This document shows, one piece after another, positions 5,969 through 7,940 of a DNA stretch of 7,940 nucleotides. The translations under genes and the position numbers were made by a program. Origin of the DNA: Fimbriimonadaceae bacterium (GTDB lineage: Bacteria > Armatimonadota > Fimbriimonadia > Fimbriimonadales > Fimbriimonadaceae); NCBI GenBank assembly GCA_947447315.1, contig CANFJD010000125.1, forward strand, positions 1 to 7,940, in the 5' to 3' direction. The notes beneath the pieces were generated by a model. The model was not told the origin of the DNA, made no database searches, and saw nothing but the letters and a program-made list of their open reading frames with translations. The stretch's first letter is position 1. The number at the start of each line of letters is the position of its first letter.

Positions 5969-5974
5969 CATAAT
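5969..5974 (+). promoter_or_regulatory. Candidate -10 box (CATAAT) of pheS
   Basis: CATAAT matches the bacterial -10 consensus at five of six positions and ends 8 nt before the GTG start at 5983. This is consistent with a transcript starting at or just before the start codon. No recognisable -35 is present, because the inverted repeat occupies that place. Confidence 0.45.
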
Positions 5975-5982
5975 CTGTAACG

Positions 5983-6990
5983 GTGGAAATCATTCCCGGG
6001 ATCGAATCGGCTGCCCTCGCGGCAATGGGAGCGGCAAAGACCGTCGCTGAGTTGCGGCAAGCCGAGTCTCAGTTCCTGGGCAAAAACGGCGAAATAACCG
6101 GCCTGATGAAGCAGATGGGCGCGTTGCCCAAGGAAGACCGCCCCGCATTCGGAGCCGCGGTTAATTCTGCAAAAGCCCGAGTTACCGAGCTGTATGAGAG
6201 TCGCCTGGCCGAACTCAATGTCGAGGAAACCAACGCTCGTTTGGAAGGTGAACGGATTGACGTCACGTTGCCGGGTCGCCCGCTTCGCGCCGGCACCATG
6301 CACGTTCTGGAGCAGACCACCCGAAAGATCAAGCGCGTGCTGGCGGGTCTGGGGTTTGAATATCAAGAGGGCCCCGAGCTCGAGGAGTTCCGTTACAACT
6401 TCGACGCCCTGAACTATCCGCCCGACCATCCGGCGATGGACGATCAGGACACGTTCTACATCAACGACGAGTGGTTGTTACGCACCCAGTGCACCGCGCT
6501 GCAGGGTCGCATTTTCGAAAATCGGCAGCCTCCGCTACGGGTTTTCACCGTGGGCCGTACGTTCCGCAACGAGGCGGTCGATCGCACCCATAACCACACG
6601 TTCCACCAGGTCGATTGCTTCATGATCGACGAGAATGTATCGCTGGCGCACCTGAAGGGCACGCTCGGCGCCTTTGCCCGAGCGATGTTCGGCGAGGAAG
6701 TGAAAGTGCGCTTCCGACCCGATTTCTTCCCGTTCGTGGAGCCCGGCGTGGATTACGCCATATCGACGCCGAAGCTGTTTGGCGGTCGCTGGGTGGAGCT
6801 CGGCGGGGCCGGACTGATTCACCCCAACATCCTGGAGCGCTATGGCATCGATACCCAGCGGTACTCGGGCTTTGCCTTCGGCCTTGGGGTGGAGCGCATC
6901 CCCATGATGGCGACCGGGGTCGACGACTTGCGTCTGTTCCTGGAGAACGACGCCCGGTTCTTGAACCAGTTTCGGCGCGAATTGCTATAG
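5983..6990 (+). CDS. pheS: Phenylalanine--tRNA ligase alpha subunit
   Basis: This is the catalytic alpha subunit of the alpha2beta2 phenylalanyl-tRNA synthetase, which activates Phe with ATP and transfers it to tRNA-Phe. Its 335 residues are the usual length. An N-terminal coiled-coil region (about 1-85, including FLGKNGEITGLMKQMGALP) precedes the class II core: YNFDALNYPPDHP (138-150), QDTFYI (155-160), motif 2 region VGRTFRNEAVDRTHNHTFHQVD (190-211), DFFPFVEPG (247-255), WVELGGAGLIHPNIL (270-284), and motif 3 in SGFAFGLGVERI (295-306). The start is GTG at 5983. An in-frame TAA at 5971-5973 rules out anything further upstream, and the next Met is residue 15, inside the coiled coil. Some core positions differ from the common bacterial form: LLRTQCTALQ instead of LLRTHTSxxQ, and HPAMD instead of HPARD. 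pheT follows after 21 nt. Confidence 0.97.
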   Translation: MEIIPGIESAALAAMGAAKTVAELRQAESQFLGKNGEITGLMKQMGALPKEDRPAFGAAVNSAKARVTELYESRLAELNVEETNARLEGERIDVTLPGRPLRAGTMHVLEQTTRKIKRVLAGLGFEYQEGPELEEFRYNFDALNYPPDHPAMDDQDTFYINDEWLLRTQCTALQGRIFENRQPPLRVFTVGRTFRNEAVDRTHNHTFHQVDCFMIDENVSLAHLKGTLGAFARAMFGEEVKVRFRPDFFPFVEPGVDYAISTPKLFGGRWVELGGAGLIHPNILERYGIDTQRYSGFAFGLGVERIPMMATGVDDLRLFLENDARFLNQFRRELL

Positions 6991-6995
6991 GCCGG

Positions 6996-7001
6996 TAGAC
7001 T
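6996..7001 (+). promoter_or_regulatory. TAGACT box before pheT
   Basis: TAGACT, identical to the box before the amidohydrolase, lies in the 21-nt pheS-pheT gap and ends 10 nt before the pheT ATG. It could be an internal promoter giving a very short or no leader. In a tight operon it may also be chance, so support is weak. Confidence 0.3.
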
Positions 7002-7011
7002 TCCCAGACCG

Positions 7012-7940
7012 ATGAAGTTTGCCGTCTCGATGCTCCGCGACTACGTGGAAACCCAACTTTCCGCCGAAGAGATTGGTGACTTGCTCACCATGGCCGGGTT
7101 TGAGTTGGAAGGCATCGAAGAAGCCGGTGACGATCAGGTGCTCGACATTAAGGTCGTGAGCAACCGCGGCGATGGGCTGAGCATTGTCGGCCTCACGCGC
7201 GAGATCTTGGCGAAAGACGCCGAAGCAAACCCCACTTCCCTTTACCTTCGCGCGGTCCGACGGTTCGAAGATGTGGTCTTCACCGAGGGGAACCCGCAGT
7301 CAGTTCACGTCGAGACCGATCATTGCCGCCGGTTTGCCTGCCTCACCGCCCGCAACTTCACGAACGGCGCGGCTTCCGAAGTCATCCGGACGCGCCTGGA
7401 GCACGCCGGCATGCGCAGCATTTCTCTGCTCGTCGACCTCACCAACTACGTGATGCTTGAACTCGGGCAGCCGCTGCACTCCTTCGATCGCCGCAAGCTT
7501 GGCGGCACGATTGGGGTCCGTCTCAGTCAGCCCGGAGAAAAACTGGTGACCCTCAACGGGACGGAACACGAACTGACCGGCGGGCAAATGGTGATCACCG
7601 ATGGATCTCGCCCCGTGGCCGTGGCCGGTGTGATGGGAGGGTTGGACACCGAAGTGGATGCAGAAACGACCGAGATCACCCTGGAATCCGCTAATTTTGT
7701 AAACACCAGCGTCCGCAAGACGCGCCGAGCACTGGGCCTGAACACCGAGGCCTCCTACCGATTTGAGCGCAGCGTCGATCCCGACGGAGTGGTATCGGCG
7801 CTGCGAAGATTTGGGGAGTTGCTGCTGCAACACCAGCCCACGACGGAGATTTCGGTGCCGGTGGATGTCTATCCGGTCCCGGTGGCACAACGCGAAATTG
7901 ACCTGCGGTTGGATCGCGCGAATCGCCTACTCGGCCTGAC
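7012..7940 (+). CDS. pheT: Phenylalanine--tRNA ligase beta subunit, 5' part, lacking the usual tRNA-binding OB domain; runs off the window
   Basis: This is the beta subunit of phenylalanyl-tRNA synthetase, which binds tRNA and edits Tyr-tRNA-Phe. 309 full codons are present with no stop before the window end. The N-terminus MKFAVSMLRDYVE and TMAGFELEGIEE (26-37) are B1-domain sequence. Usually the B2 (tRNA_bind, OB-fold) domain of about 110 residues is inserted here. In this protein the chain goes almost directly (residues 38-43) to VLDIKVVSNRGDGLSIVGLTREI (43-65), the second half of B1. The B3/B4 editing domain follows (about 105-275) with LLVDLTNYVMLELGQPLHSFD (139-159), AVAGVMGG (203-210), LESANFVNTSVRKTRRALGL (224-243) and SYRFERSVDP (248-257). 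The start of the B5 domain (DLRLDRANRLLGL, 297-309) is cut. The ATG at 7012 is the only start between the in-frame pheS stop and the conserved N-terminus. No Shine-Dalgarno sequence is visible. Confidence 0.95.
   Translation, partial: MKFAVSMLRDYVETQLSAEEIGDLLTMAGFELEGIEEAGDDQVLDIKVVSNRGDGLSIVGLTREILAKDAEANPTSLYLRAVRRFEDVVFTEGNPQSVHVETDHCRRFACLTARNFTNGAASEVIRTRLEHAGMRSISLLVDLTNYVMLELGQPLHSFDRRKLGGTIGVRLSQPGEKLVTLNGTEHELTGGQMVITDGSRPVAVAGVMGGLDTEVDAETTEITLESANFVNTSVRKTRRALGLNTEASYRFERSVDPDGVVSALRRFGELLLQHQPTTEISVPVDVYPVPVAQREIDLRLDRANRLLGL

Noticed and set aside
5930..5982. Leader-peptide attenuator or T-box for pheST
   Set aside because: The gap is only 53 nt, with no Phe-rich short frame and no T-box-like sequence; only an inverted repeat and a -10-like box are seen.

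Overview
The window is GC-rich chromosomal DNA (roughly 60% by eye) from a bacterium. It carries four housekeeping or metabolic loci and one compact mobile-element island. No phylogenetic marker settles the taxon. A long class II NrdJ, a PheT without its OB-fold domain, several starts that lack a Shine-Dalgarno sequence but have a TAGACT-like box just upstream, and an IS200-like transposase flanked by paired hairpins would together fit a lineage such as Armatimonadota. That is a guess, not a demonstration.

Layout. Positions 1-1931 (+) hold the C-terminal two thirds or so of an adenosylcobalamin-dependent ribonucleotide reductase (nrdJ), cut by the window edge. Positions 1932-3004 lie between two convergent genes and hold the island. 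It contains an intact Y1/HUH transposase of the REP-associated (RAYT/IS200-like) type on the minus strand (2434-2874), a diverged and N-terminally deleted relative (2059-2280, minus), three copies of a two-hairpin unit (1939-1991, 2328-2375, 2938-2985), and extra hairpins hugging each end of the intact transposase gene. Positions 3005-4660 (-) encode a fused aminodeoxychorismate synthase component I and aminodeoxychorismate lyase (PabB-PabC) for folate synthesis. A short divergent intergenic region with a 6-bp inverted repeat separates it from an M20D-type amidohydrolase (4736-5929, +). Then come pheS (5983-6990) and pheT (7012 to the window end), the two subunits of phenylalanyl-tRNA synthetase.

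How they fit together. NrdJ makes deoxynucleotides, PabBC feeds folate (and so thymidylate), and PheST charges tRNA-Phe. They are neighbours without obvious shared regulation, apart from pheS-pheT, which are 21 nt apart and form the alpha2beta2 enzyme. The part most worth a second look is the hairpin-pair family. Its three copies keep an exact 10-nt spacer and a TAG next to the longer stem, while stem bases change in compensating pairs. This looks like a REP/BIME-type substrate system of the resident transposase. The other notable points are the PheT that skips the usual tRNA-binding OB domain and the repeated promoter-like box immediately upstream of start codons.
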